The translations under genes were made by a program, and so were the position numbers. A DNA stretch of 64,000 bases. Source: JALZKA01 sp963701205 (lineage in GTDB: Bacteria; Actinomycetota; Thermoleophilia; Solirubrobacterales; 70-9). Numbering within the stretch: position 1 is the stretch's first letter; each line of letters starts with the position of its first letter. The DNA lies in contig OY969575.1 in the NCBI GenBank assembly GCA_963701205.1, positions 806,001 through 870,000 on the forward strand, written 5' to 3'. This document shows, in pieces, positions 53,215 through 61,617 of the stretch. A model generated the notes under the pieces. That model was not told the DNA's origin. It was given only the letters and a program-made list of their open reading frames with translations, and ran no database searches.

Positions 53215-53994
53215 GTGGCAAGGCCGGTCGTCGGAGCGCATATCGAGGGGCACGATCCGCTGGCGGAGGCAAATGCGGTTGGGGCCGAGTGCCTGCAGTT
53301 GTTTTTGTCCAACCCGCAGGGCTGGGAGAAACCAGCGCCGCGTGACGATGCCGAGGAACTGCGGACCTCCGCGCTTGACGTCTATGTGCACGCGCCCTAC
53401 CTGATCAACGTCTGCTCGCCGAAGCCGAATATCCGCCACGGCTCACGCAAGATCCTTGCGCAAACCTGTGCGGCGGCCGCGGCTGTAGGCGCCCGCGCCG
53501 TCATCGTTCATCCCGGGCACGCCGAGGACGGCGTTGACGCCGGGGTCGCTCGCTGGACGTCCACGCTGGAGCGACTCTCCTCCGAGGTTCCGGTGTTTCT
53601 GGAGAACACGGCCGGAGGTGACCACGCGGTTGCTCGACGCTTTGACGCGCTGGCAAAGCTCTGGGCTGCGGTGGATCTGGCCAAGACCGAAGTCGAAGTC
53701 GGATTCTGCTTCGACACGTGCCACGCACACGCGGCGGGCGAGGAACTCTCTGACGCCGTCGAGCGCGCGCGGGCGATCACCGGCCAGATCAATCTGGTCC
53801 ACGCGAACGACTCTCGCGATCAGGCGGGGACCGGCGCCGATCGCCACGCGAACATCGGCGCCGGCACGATTGACCTTGATGTGCTGCGTCACATGATCCG
53901 CGTCGCGGCGGCGCCAGTGATCGTTGAAACCCCCAGGCAAGCCGATGCCCTCAGGGCGGACGTTGAGTTCTGCAGAGACGCCCTCGCGCCCTGA
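53215..53994 (+). CDS. nfo: Endonuclease IV (AP endonuclease, family 2)
   Basis: 259 residues, slightly shorter than E. coli Nfo (285). The TIM-barrel zinc ligands are recognised in order: GAHIEG, YVHAPYLINV, VIVHPGH, FLENTAG, FCFDTCHAHAAG, VHANDS and DRHANIGAGTI. The enzyme cuts the DNA backbone 5' of abasic sites and needs three zinc ions. GTG at 53215 is the start, the codon before ARPVVGAHIEGHDP. Confidence 0.88.
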   Translation: MARPVVGAHIEGHDPLAEANAVGAECLQLFLSNPQGWEKPAPRDDAEELRTSALDVYVHAPYLINVCSPKPNIRHGSRKILAQTCAAAAAVGARAVIVHPGHAEDGVDAGVARWTSTLERLSSEVPVFLENTAGGDHAVARRFDALAKLWAAVDLAKTEVEVGFCFDTCHAHAAGEELSDAVERARAITGQINLVHANDSRDQAGTGADRHANIGAGTIDLDVLRHMIRVAAAPVIVETPRQADALRADVEFCRDALAP

Positions 53995-53999
53995 CGGCT

Positions 54000-54347
54000 T
54001 CAGGCCGCGCTGTTACGCAGCTTGCGACTGAAGCGCCGTGACTCGGTGCGATGCCTGCGGAGGTCCCGGTTGCGCTTGACCTGGCGCCGAACATCCTCCG
54101 CCAGCTCGTGAATCGAGTGGATCATCTCTGGAGCGGCTTCGCGCGCGCGAATCGTCGTCCCCTTCAGGCGCAGCGTTGCCTCAGCGATGAACTTGTCCGC
54201 AACCCGCGGGTTGCGTTCCTCGATCAGCTCGACGTCGAGGGTTGCAAGTTCGGAGACCTGGCGGGCCAGCCGTCTGAAGCGCTTGCGAATTGCGTCCTCC
54301 AGCTCGGGGGTGACCTCCAAATTGCGGCCCCTGACCTCGATCCTCAC
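54000..54347 (-). CDS. hpf: Ribosome hibernation promoting factor, short form (HPF/RaiA)
   Basis: 115 residues. MRIEVRGRNLEVTPELEDAIRKRFRRLARQV and LDVELIEERNPRVADKFIAEATLRLKGTTIRAREAAPEMIHSIHELAEDVRRQVKRNRD are the HPF core, with a basic tail (HRTESRRFSRKLR). The long-form C-terminal dimerisation domain is missing, so it would act as a short HPF/YfiA-like protein that binds the 30S decoding site under stress. comF lies upstream and secA further downstream on the same strand, as in many bacteria. Confidence 0.86.
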   Translation of the reverse strand: MRIEVRGRNLEVTPELEDAIRKRFRRLARQVSELATLDVELIEERNPRVADKFIAEATLRLKGTTIRAREAAPEMIHSIHELAEDVRRQVKRNRDLRRHRTESRRFSRKLRNSAA

Positions 54348-54419
54348 AACCAGCTCCTCTCAGTAGCTCGTGCTCGAACAACTCATCCTACGCCGACGCC
54401 GGCATTTGTCCAGCCCGCC

Positions 54420-55040
54420 TTACGCAGCCGCGAAGGTCGCTGCCCAAATGCGCTCGGCGCCGCCCTCGCGTAGCGCCTGGGCGCAGGCCCGCAGGGTCGC
54501 CCCCGTCGTCAGGACGTCGTCAACCAGCAGGATCTGACCGGGCGGAGGTCGGCGTCCCGTCCGCACGTGGACCTGCGGCGCGCCGGCAAGCCGTTCGGCC
54601 CGGCTGCGCCCGACCTGACGCGGGCCATCCCTGCGAACCAGGCAGTTACTTGGGCTGACACCGCCCGTCCGGGCAGCGAGGTGCCGCGCCAGCAGGTGGG
54701 CGCTGTCGAATCCACGCGCCCGCTGCCGCGCCGGGGCCGCCGGCACGCAAACGATTCGCGACCAAGTTCGACCCTCGAGAGCGTTGGCCAACAGTTCGGC
54801 CGCGACGCAAATCACCGCGATCCGTGAGCTGTACTTGAGCTTCGCAACGAGATCCCGCGCGACGCCGCGATAGACCGTCGCGCTGATGACCTCAAGGTTG
54901 GAGGGCAATACCACCCGTCGAGGAACCTCCGCCGCCAGTCCGCGCGTGCAAGCCGCGCAAAGCAGGTTGCTTCTCTCGCACGGTGCGGTGCAGACCCCGC
55001 AGAGCGGGGGTACGAGAAGGCCCAAGGTGATTCGCAGCAT
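54420..55040 (-). CDS. comF: ComF-family phosphoribosyltransferase-like protein
   Basis: 206 residues. An N-terminal zinc-binding motif (CGVCTAPC...LLCAACTRGL) is followed by a phosphoribosyltransferase fold with ILLVDDVLTTGATLRACAQAL, the PRPP loop. ComF proteins take part in DNA uptake or late recombination steps. The ATG at 55040 puts the Cys motif near residue 14, as usual. Operon partner of hpf. Confidence 0.85.
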   Translation of the reverse strand: MLRITLGLLVPPLCGVCTAPCERSNLLCAACTRGLAAEVPRRVVLPSNLEVISATVYRGVARDLVAKLKYSSRIAVICVAAELLANALEGRTWSRIVCVPAAPARQRARGFDSAHLLARHLAARTGGVSPSNCLVRRDGPRQVGRSRAERLAGAPQVHVRTGRRPPPGQILLVDDVLTTGATLRACAQALREGGAERIWAATFAAA

Positions 55041-55124
55041 CGGGCAACGATGACCGGCCCTCGCGAACACATGGGGCTCCGGCTGCGCCAACGTCGTGCC
55101 GATTGGCGCACGCCAATGAGATCG

Positions 55125-56159
55125 CTAGTCGAAGACCGCCTTCTCGACCGCGGCCAAATCGTTCTCACAGCCAATTACGGCTGGTGCCTTGCCAAGTGCG
55201 GTGTCGGGGTCTTTGAGGCCGTGACCGGTGAGCACGCAGACGACGGTCTCCGGCTCAGCATCTCCTTCGGCGACCGGCAGGCCATGCGTAAGGATTCCTG
55301 CGACCGAGGCAGCCGACGCCGGCTCGCAGAAGACCCCCTCGCGTTGAGCGAGCAGTCTGTAAGCGTCCAGGATCTGGTCATCGGAGACGGCCGCGATTCG
55401 GCCCCGGGACGAGGTCACCGCAGCCATCGCCTCCTCCCAGCGGGCAGGATTGCCGATCCTGATTGCGGAGGCGACCGTCTCCGGGTTGGCAACCGGCTTG
55501 CCGCTGACAAGCGGCGCGGCGCCCTCGGCTTGAAACCCGTACAGAATCGGCCTGGTTTCGCGCTCGACAAAGCCCTTGTTGTAGGCGGTCACGTTGCCGG
55601 CGTTGCCGACCGGAATCGCCAGCGCCGCCGGGGCACCGCCAAGGTCGTCGATGACCTCAAACGCGGCGGTCTTCTGACCCTCGATCCTGTACGGATTGAC
55701 CGAGTTCACAAGCTCGATCGGGTGCTTGGCCGCCAACTCGCGCACGATCCGCAGCGCATCGTCGAAGTTGCCGCGGAGCGCCACGACGCGGGCGCCGTGC
55801 ATCAGTGCCTGAGCGAGCTTGCCGATTGCGATCTTGCCCTCGGGAACGATGACCGCACCGCGCATTCCGGCGCGCGCCGCGTAGGCGGCCGCGCTGGCTG
55901 CGGTATTGCCTGTCGAGGCACAGATGACGGCCTCCGCCCCACGACCTGCTGCACGTGAAACGGCGACCGTCATCCCGCGATCCTTAAACGAGCCGGTCGG
56001 ATTCGCACCCTCGAACTTGAGCAGGACGCGGGCGCCGACCATCTCTGAGATCACAGGTGCTTCGATCAACGGCGTGGAGCCCTCGTTCAGGCTGACGACT
56101 GGATCGCCTGGCTCCAGCGGCAGCTGGTCGCGAAACCGTTCGATAAGGCCGGCCGGCAT
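55125..56159 (-). CDS. thrC: Threonine synthase
   Basis: 344 residues. STPLIEAPVISE at the start, KFEGANPTGSFKDRGMTVAVS with the PLP-binding Lys, CASTGNTAASAAAYAARAG phosphate loop, VGNAGNVTAYNKGF, and the C-terminal CEPASAASVAGI are typical of the short bacterial/actinobacterial type. It converts O-phosphohomoserine to threonine. It starts 1 base after the hom stop. A homoserine kinase gene (thrB) is not seen in the window. Confidence 0.95.
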   Translation of the reverse strand: MPAGLIERFRDQLPLEPGDPVVSLNEGSTPLIEAPVISEMVGARVLLKFEGANPTGSFKDRGMTVAVSRAAGRGAEAVICASTGNTAASAAAYAARAGMRGAVIVPEGKIAIGKLAQALMHGARVVALRGNFDDALRIVRELAAKHPIELVNSVNPYRIEGQKTAAFEVIDDLGGAPAALAIPVGNAGNVTAYNKGFVERETRPILYGFQAEGAAPLVSGKPVANPETVASAIRIGNPARWEEAMAAVTSSRGRIAAVSDDQILDAYRLLAQREGVFCEPASAASVAGILTHGLPVAEGDAEPETVVCVLTGHGLKDPDTALGKAPAVIGCENDLAAVEKAVFD

Positions 56160-56160
56160 T

Positions 56161-57396
56161 TCAGTCCGCCAGACCGACGAATTCTTCTTCGATCACGCGG
56201 ATGGCGCGAGGGGTGGCGCGCATGAAGTCGAGTTTGCCGAGCTCGTCAAGAGCGCCGTAGAACGCCGACTCTGGAGTGTCGTGCATCACCATCACCAACC
56301 GGGCTTGTTCGCCGCTGCCCCGCTGGACAACGCTGCGAACCGAGATTCCAGCCCTGCCCAGGACGTCGGCCACGGCAGCCAGTACGCCCGGGCGGTCGGC
56401 GACCTCGAGATGCAGGTAAAAGGACGACGAGACTTCGCGGACGATCGGCAGTTCGCGCCGTGTGTCGTGGACCGGCGCTTCACCCGCGAGGATTGAGACG
56501 ATGTCACCAAGGACCGCCGTCGCCGTGGCGAGCCCGCCGGCCCCCGGTCCAGACATCGTGATCTCCGTGATCGACGGGGCCTGAACCATCACTGCGTTGA
56601 ATGGACCCTCGACGGGCGCAAGCGGGTGCCCGCGGTACAAAAAGCACGGGAAGACCCGCACGCTGATCCCGTCGTCGAGCAACTCGGCAACCCCAAGCAG
56701 CTTGAGCGACAGACCCAGTTCCTTTGCATAGGCGAGGTCGTCGGGCTGGATCTCCGTAATGCCTTCATAGGAGACGTCATCGAGGTGAACCGGGGTGTGA
56801 AACGCCAGGCGAGCGAGGATCGCCATCTTCGCGGCGGCATCCGCGCCGCCGACGTCCGCCGTCGGATCGGCTTCGGCGTAGCCCAAATCTTGGGCCTGCG
56901 CGAGCACTTCATCGAACGAGGCGCCAGTCCGAGCCATCTCGGTGAGAATGAAATTCGTGGTCCCGTTGACGATCCCGAAGACCTTGGTGATCTCGGTTGC
57001 GGCCAGGCTCTCCTGGATGACGCGAATGACGGGCACAACGCCAGCAACCGCCGCCTCGAAGCGCAGCTGAACGCCAGACTCGCGGGCGGCGGTGAACAGC
57101 TCCTCGCCGTGCTGGGCAACGAGCTGCTTGTTCGCCGTCACGACGTGCTTGCCGGCCCGCAGTGCCTGCAACACATAGTCGCGCGCGGGCTCGGTTCCGC
57201 CAATCAACTCGACCACCAGATCCGAGTTCGAGAGGATCTCTGCGAACTCGCCCTCGGATCGACGCAGGACACCTGAGATCTCCGGCCGCCGTCCCGACGC
57301 GGAAGCGACCGCGTCCGCCCGCTCACCGATCAGATCGTGCAAAGCACCGCCGACGGTGCCACGGCCAAGTAGTCCGATCCTGATCGCGTCAGACAT
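56161..57396 (-). CDS. hom: Homoserine dehydrogenase
   Basis: 411 residues. NAD(P) binding GLLGRGTVGGAL, VELIGGTEPARDYVLQALRAGKHVVTANKQL, FEAAVAGVVPVIRVIQESLAA, FGIVNGTTNFILTEM, LGYAEADPTADVGGADAAAKM. The C-terminal 70 residues form an ACT domain (SSFYLHLEVADRPGVLAAVADVL) for threonine feedback. ATG at 57396 overlaps the lysA stop by 8 bases, so translation is coupled. Confidence 0.95.
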   Translation of the reverse strand: MSDAIRIGLLGRGTVGGALHDLIGERADAVASASGRRPEISGVLRRSEGEFAEILSNSDLVVELIGGTEPARDYVLQALRAGKHVVTANKQLVAQHGEELFTAARESGVQLRFEAAVAGVVPVIRVIQESLAATEITKVFGIVNGTTNFILTEMARTGASFDEVLAQAQDLGYAEADPTADVGGADAAAKMAILARLAFHTPVHLDDVSYEGITEIQPDDLAYAKELGLSLKLLGVAELLDDGISVRVFPCFLYRGHPLAPVEGPFNAVMVQAPSITEITMSGPGAGGLATATAVLGDIVSILAGEAPVHDTRRELPIVREVSSSFYLHLEVADRPGVLAAVADVLGRAGISVRSVVQRGSGEQARLVMVMHDTPESAFYGALDELGKLDFMRATPRAIRVIEEEFVGLAD

Positions 57397-58699
57397 CGCG
57401 CGCCACCAAGTCGTCGTAGGTCTCACGCCTGACGACCAGCCTCGCGTCGCCGTCCTTGGCAAAGATCACCGGCGGCCTCAGGACCCCGTTGTAGTTGGAA
57501 GCCATTGCATGACCATATGCACCCGTCGCTGGCGTAGCGAGGATGTCGCCGACCCGAGGGGCTGCCAACTCCACGTCCCGAACGATCACGTCGCTTGACT
57601 CACAGTGCATTCCCGCAACCGTGACCCGGGTATCGGGTGACTCGGCGGCACGGTTGGCGATAATCGCGTGGTAGCGCGCGTCGTAGAGCATCGGCCGCAA
57701 GTTGTCGGACATGCCGCCATCCACGGCGACGTAGGTTCGAATTCCGGGTATTTCCTTGACGGTGCCCACTTCGTAGAGCGTGATCCCCGCCGTGCCCACC
57801 AGCGAGCGCCCCGGCTCGACCAGGATCTTCGGCATCGGGTCAAGCACCCGGCGCACGCCCTCGACCTTGACGTCAACGTAGCTGGCGGTAGCGGGCGGCT
57901 CGTCCTCAGGCGTATAGGCAATTCCCAGTCCGCCGCCCACGTTCAGGAGCTGGAACTCCTCGCCAGTCAGCTCCGATTGTGCCGCGAGTGCCGCGAGTGC
58001 CTCGATCGTTTTGACATAGGGCTCAAGCTCAAAGATCTGCGAACCGATGTGGGCGTGCAGGCCAACGAGACGGAGGTTCGCGGATCCCCGCACAGCCTCA
58101 ATCGCCCGCGCGGCGAGGCCATCCTCCAGCCCAAAGCCAAACTTTGAATCGAGCTGGCCCGTCTGAATGTAGGAATGGGTGTCGGCCTTGATCCCAGGCG
58201 TGACCCTGATCAGGACATTCTGGGGCCGATCGAGAATCCCATCAAGCCGCGCGATCTCGTCGAACGAATCACAGATCAGGTGTCCTACGCCGTGTGCGAT
58301 CGCCAACTCAAGCTCGGCTGTCGTCTTGTTGTTGCCGTGCAAATAGATCCGGTCCGGATCGCAACCCGACGCGATCGCCATCTCGAGCTCACCGCCGGAC
58401 GCGACATCGATGCCCAGGCCCTCGTCAAAGAGCAGCTTGTAGATCGCGCTGACGGGTGCGGCCTTCGAGGCGTAGAGCACCTCAAACTCGTCGGTGTGCG
58501 CACGGAACGCCTGCAGGTAGGCGCGGGCGCGGGCGCGGATGTCGTCCTCCGCGTACACATACGCAGGGGTCCCAAACTCGGCCGCAAGCTCGGTCGTATC
58601 GCAGCCGCCAACGGTCAGGTGGCCGCGATCGGACACGTAGCTCCCGAGCGGGTACAGGGCGGATCCGGAGACGGGATCGATCCCGGCGGAAGGCCTCAT
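57389..58699 (-). CDS. lysA: Diaminopimelate decarboxylase
   Basis: 436 residues. PLP-binding VLYASKAAPVSAIYKLL, LIRVTPGIKADTHSYIQTGQLDSKFGFGLE, HAHIGSQIFELEPY, NVGGGLGIAYTPEDEPP, VEPGRSLVGTAGITLYEVG, GGMSDNLRPMLYDARY, MHCESSDVIVRDVELAAPRVGD, with active-site Cys in HCESSD. Last step of lysine synthesis. First gene of lysA-hom-thrC. Confidence 0.95.
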   Translation of the reverse strand: MRPSAGIDPVSGSALYPLGSYVSDRGHLTVGGCDTTELAAEFGTPAYVYAEDDIRARARAYLQAFRAHTDEFEVLYASKAAPVSAIYKLLFDEGLGIDVASGGELEMAIASGCDPDRIYLHGNNKTTAELELAIAHGVGHLICDSFDEIARLDGILDRPQNVLIRVTPGIKADTHSYIQTGQLDSKFGFGLEDGLAARAIEAVRGSANLRLVGLHAHIGSQIFELEPYVKTIEALAALAAQSELTGEEFQLLNVGGGLGIAYTPEDEPPATASYVDVKVEGVRRVLDPMPKILVEPGRSLVGTAGITLYEVGTVKEIPGIRTYVAVDGGMSDNLRPMLYDARYHAIIANRAAESPDTRVTVAGMHCESSDVIVRDVELAAPRVGDILATPATGAYGHAMASNYNGVLRPPVIFAKDGDARLVVRRETYDDLVARDV

Positions 58700-58776
58700 C
58701 AGGCGCGGATGTCGTGGCGGCGGTTCATCAGGCCGGTCATTATCCCGGCCGTGACCCAGATCGGATCGTCCAGCTG

Positions 58777-59499
58777 ATGCGGCGCAACGTTCCCGCCCCC
58801 GGCGGTCCGAGCGTTAGCGGCGTCCATCTGGGGAGGCCATTCTGGCTTTGGCTGCCGTCCTCGCCGCCGCCGTGGCCGGCGATGATCGTCCTGCATGGGG
58901 CAGGCTCGGCGAAGGAGAACCACGCCGACTTCGCGCGGATGTGCCAGGCGGGCGGCTGGGCGGCCATCGCCTACGACCAGCGCGGGCACGGCGAGGCCAG
59001 CGACGAAATGGGGCCTGGGGCGCTCGCCGATGTGGCCGCCATGGCGAGCTTCTTGGGCGCTCATGACGGGGTGGACCCAGAGCGCATCGTTGTGCGTGGA
59101 TCAAGCATGGGTGGGTTCATGGCGATTCACTCGGCCGCGACCGCGACCGTGCTTGCCGGCGCGATCGCGATCTGCCCGGCCGGCGAAGAGCATCTGCTGC
59201 GCGGGCTGCGAAGCGGCGAGCTCCAGTTCCGGGCGGGAACCGAGGCGCGTGCCGTTCTGGCCGCCTGGCTAGGGGAGCACGACCTGCGGGAAGCCGCAGA
59301 GCTGATGGGCGCCAAGCCGCTGATCTTGCTGCATGCGCGTGGCGACGAGCGCATCCCCAGCGAGTTCACCGAGGAGCTCGCCCGGCGCAAGCCACCCCCT
59401 GTCAAGACGATCATCGTCCCCGGCGGGCACCACAGGTCGGTCCAGCACGACGCGGAATTGCAGGCGGTCGCCCTCGACTGGATTGCAAAGCAGCTCTGA
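58777..59499 (+). CDS. Alpha/beta hydrolase
   Basis: 240 residues. MIVLHGAGSAKENHADFARMCQAGG oxyanion region, AIAYDQRGHGEAS, nucleophile elbow VVRGSSMGGFMAIH, acid ILLHARGDERIPSEFTEEL, and catalytic His in VPGGHHRSVQHD: a full Ser-Asp-His triad in a dienelactone-hydrolase/acyl-esterase-like layout. The ATG at 58777 is the first start after the lysA-divergent spacer. Substrate unknown. Confidence 0.83.
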   Translation: MRRNVPAPGGPSVSGVHLGRPFWLWLPSSPPPWPAMIVLHGAGSAKENHADFARMCQAGGWAAIAYDQRGHGEASDEMGPGALADVAAMASFLGAHDGVDPERIVVRGSSMGGFMAIHSAATATVLAGAIAICPAGEEHLLRGLRSGELQFRAGTEARAVLAAWLGEHDLREAAELMGAKPLILLHARGDERIPSEFTEELARRKPPPVKTIIVPGGHHRSVQHDAELQAVALDWIAKQL

Positions 59500-59503
59500 C
59501 GGG

Positions 59504-60151
59504 TCAGCCGGAGCCGAGCAGGCCGCCGGTGATCCCGCTCACCGTTGAGCCAACCTTGTCACCGAGCTTGGGCTCGCCAATGATTGAGCCAAGGCCGTTG
59601 ACGGTGTCGCCAAGCGTCTTGTCGATCGGCGCCGTGATCCCCTTGGTAAGCCCGCCAAGGCCAAGGTCGATCCCGAGGCCTGCCGTGGCGCCGTCCACCC
59701 CGGCGACGACGTTGCCGAGCGCGCCGGGGGCGGCCGGGCCGGGGGTACCGGGTGTGCCACCTGGAGGCGACGGGCCGGTTCCGGTCAGGTTCTGTCCGCT
59801 CACCGAGGACCCGTAGCCGAACCCGAACGCGGCCGGATCGGCCAGCGCGAGCGCCGCAACGATCTCGGCGGTGGCCTGCGGACCCGGTGCCTCAGCCGAA
59901 GCCGCAACCGAATCCGCCGTGGCTCCCGCGGCAGCGGCTGCCGCGAGCGGCGCGTCCGAGGTCAGGTTCACGGTTTCTTCGGTGGCTCCGGTCGAACCGA
60001 AGGGCAAGCCGTCGAAGTCAACGAGCGCCGCGACTGCAATGAAGATGATGATGGCGGCTCCGACGAGCGCCACGGTCGCGCCGCCGCCGGCCAGGTAGGC
60101 GCGCCGGTCGCTTGGCCGGGTCACGCTTCGGGTGTTGATCGCCGATTCCAT
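59504..60151 (-). CDS. Membrane-anchored, low-complexity secreted protein
   Basis: 215 residues: basic head (VTRPSDRRAYLAGGGA), one membrane helix (VALVGAAIIIFIAVAALVDF), then an Ala/Gly/Pro/Thr-rich extracellular part (SPPGGTPGTPGPAAPGALGN) and a Gly-rich C-terminal region. No domain recognised. ATG at 60151 leaves the usual short N-in tail. Divergently spaced from M23, which ends at 60256 on the same strand. Confidence 0.6.
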   Translation of the reverse strand: MESAINTRSVTRPSDRRAYLAGGGATVALVGAAIIIFIAVAALVDFDGLPFGSTGATEETVNLTSDAPLAAAAAAGATADSVAASAEAPGPQATAEIVAALALADPAAFGFGYGSSVSGQNLTGTGPSPPGGTPGTPGPAAPGALGNVVAGVDGATAGLGIDLGLGGLTKGITAPIDKTLGDTVNGLGSIIGEPKLGDKVGSTVSGITGGLLGSG

Positions 60152-60255
60152 CGTGAACGCGGGAGGCGCTGAAGACAGCACTCCAAAGGTCTATCGGCAG
60201 GCCTGGACAGGACCTTTAGCGATTTGTTGAAGAAATCCTCGCCGTGGGCGCCAGG

Positions 60256-61392
60256 CTACAGGTAGCCCATGGGATCGACCGGGGTTCCATTGATGCGAAC
60301 CTCGAAGTGGAGGTGATCGCCGTAGCAATGCCCGGTGCAGCCCACGTAGCCGATCACATCGCCCTGGGAGACCGAACCCGACGTGATCGCGAAGCTTGAT
60401 TGATGCGCGTGGCAAGTTGAGAGGCCGCCGCCGTGATCAATGCAGGTGTAGTTGCCGTAACCGCCACTTTGAGCGTCGGACTGGACGAAGGCGATCCTGC
60501 CGTCCTTGGGCGCGCGGATGGGAGTGCCGGCCGGGACGGCGATATCGATGCCGGCGTGCAGGCGGCCCCAACGCATCCCGAAGGGGGAGACAACCGGCCC
60601 ATTGACGGGCCAAATCATCCCGCCCGATCCGGCCTGGATTGGGCCCGCGGGCAGCGGGTCGCTTGTGGTCGTGGAGCTCGTTTGGGCAAGTTGCGCCTGG
60701 ATCTGATCGTTCAGGTGCGAGATGTCGCCTTCGAGATCGCTTGCGGTGCGCTCGACTTGGTCGAGCGCGGCGGCCTTGTCCCCACGAACTGCCTCAAGCT
60801 CCGCCTCGCGCGCCTCGAGCTGGGACCGTGTCCGTTCCAGCTCCGCCTGCTTGGCGGCGATGGCGTCCCGCGCGTCGCGGACCCTGTGGACGATTTCCTG
60901 TGACTCGTCGCGCAGGCTGCGCACCCGGCCGACGATGGCCGCGTCCTGGTCTTGGACCCGATCGAGATAGTCGTAGCGGTTGACCAGATCGTCAAATCCA
61001 TCCGCCTCAAGAATCACCGTGAGCGCATCTGGCACATCGGACTTGTAGATATCGACCAGGCGCCGGCGCAGCGCGGTCATCGAGCGGCCAAGGCGGGCCC
61101 GCAGGATCTCAAGATTCTCCATCTCACGCGCAAGCTGGTTCTCGGTCTTGCGCAGTTGCTCGGCAACGATCGCTTCGCGGTTGCGAAGCACGGCGACCTC
61201 ACCCTCCAGCTGCGTAATCCGCTCGCCGAAGGCGCTGATCTCATCCGACAACACAGCGCCACGCTGTTTGACGCTCTCGAGCTCAGACTGCTTCGCGGCG
61301 CGCTCCGATTCCAGGTCCTGGGCGACGGCCGTTCCACCGATCGCAAACGCCACGAAACCCGCGATAAGGGCGGTTCGCCGGTTCGTCTTCAT
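60256..61392 (-). CDS. EnvC-like murein hydrolase with coiled coil and M23 (LytM) domain
   Basis: 378 residues. Signal peptide (ALIAGFVAFAIGGTAVAQ), a long coiled coil (about 25-240), and a C-terminal LytM domain with the zinc ligands: GRLHAGIDIAVPAG (His, Asp), CHAH, and GDHLHFEVRINGTPVDPMGYL. Two extra Cys residues (CTGHCYG) flank the last motif. The zinc ligands are intact, so unlike E. coli EnvC it may be an active endopeptidase. Coiled-coil M23 proteins of this shape are common FtsEX partners; ftsEX is 33 kb away. ATG at 61392 directly precedes the signal peptide. Confidence 0.85.
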   Translation of the reverse strand: MKTNRRTALIAGFVAFAIGGTAVAQDLESERAAKQSELESVKQRGAVLSDEISAFGERITQLEGEVAVLRNREAIVAEQLRKTENQLAREMENLEILRARLGRSMTALRRRLVDIYKSDVPDALTVILEADGFDDLVNRYDYLDRVQDQDAAIVGRVRSLRDESQEIVHRVRDARDAIAAKQAELERTRSQLEAREAELEAVRGDKAAALDQVERTASDLEGDISHLNDQIQAQLAQTSSTTTSDPLPAGPIQAGSGGMIWPVNGPVVSPFGMRWGRLHAGIDIAVPAGTPIRAPKDGRIAFVQSDAQSGGYGNYTCIDHGGGLSTCHAHQSSFAITSGSVSQGDVIGYVGCTGHCYGDHLHFEVRINGTPVDPMGYL

Positions 61393-61477
61393 GTGGGCAT
61401 GGAATCGCATTAGTGCAGGGGGTGCCACATGGGCACGGATCAGGTGCAGACGCGCACCGTACCAAGTTCCAGGTCAA

Positions 61478-61507
61478 TTGCAAGCATTCCTTAACACTAA
61501 TTATGTA
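61478..61507 (+). promoter_or_regulatory. Candidate promoter for the cell-wall-binding-repeat gene
   Basis: TTGCAA at 61478-61483, 18-base spacer, TATGTA at 61502-61507, in an unusually AT-rich stretch between two divergent genes. Four TTGCA-containing motifs recur across 61478-61555 (ttgcaagc, ttgcaagc, ttgcaggc, ttgcagag) and could be regulator sites. By eye only. Confidence 0.35.
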
Positions 61508-61617
61508 CTTTGCAAGCAACCTTGCAGGCGCGCTTTCGCCCCTTGCAGAGGCGTGCCGCGGTTGGAAATTCACCCGCCAGACGGCCAGTCGCAGGCAGGA
61601 CGGTAGGTTTCGCAACC

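Noticed and set aside
61411..61617. c-di-AMP (ydaO) riboswitch in the M23 leader
   Set aside because: Such switches often precede actinobacterial wall hydrolases and GGGTGAAT occurs on the minus strand, but I could not fit the other conserved parts of the fold.
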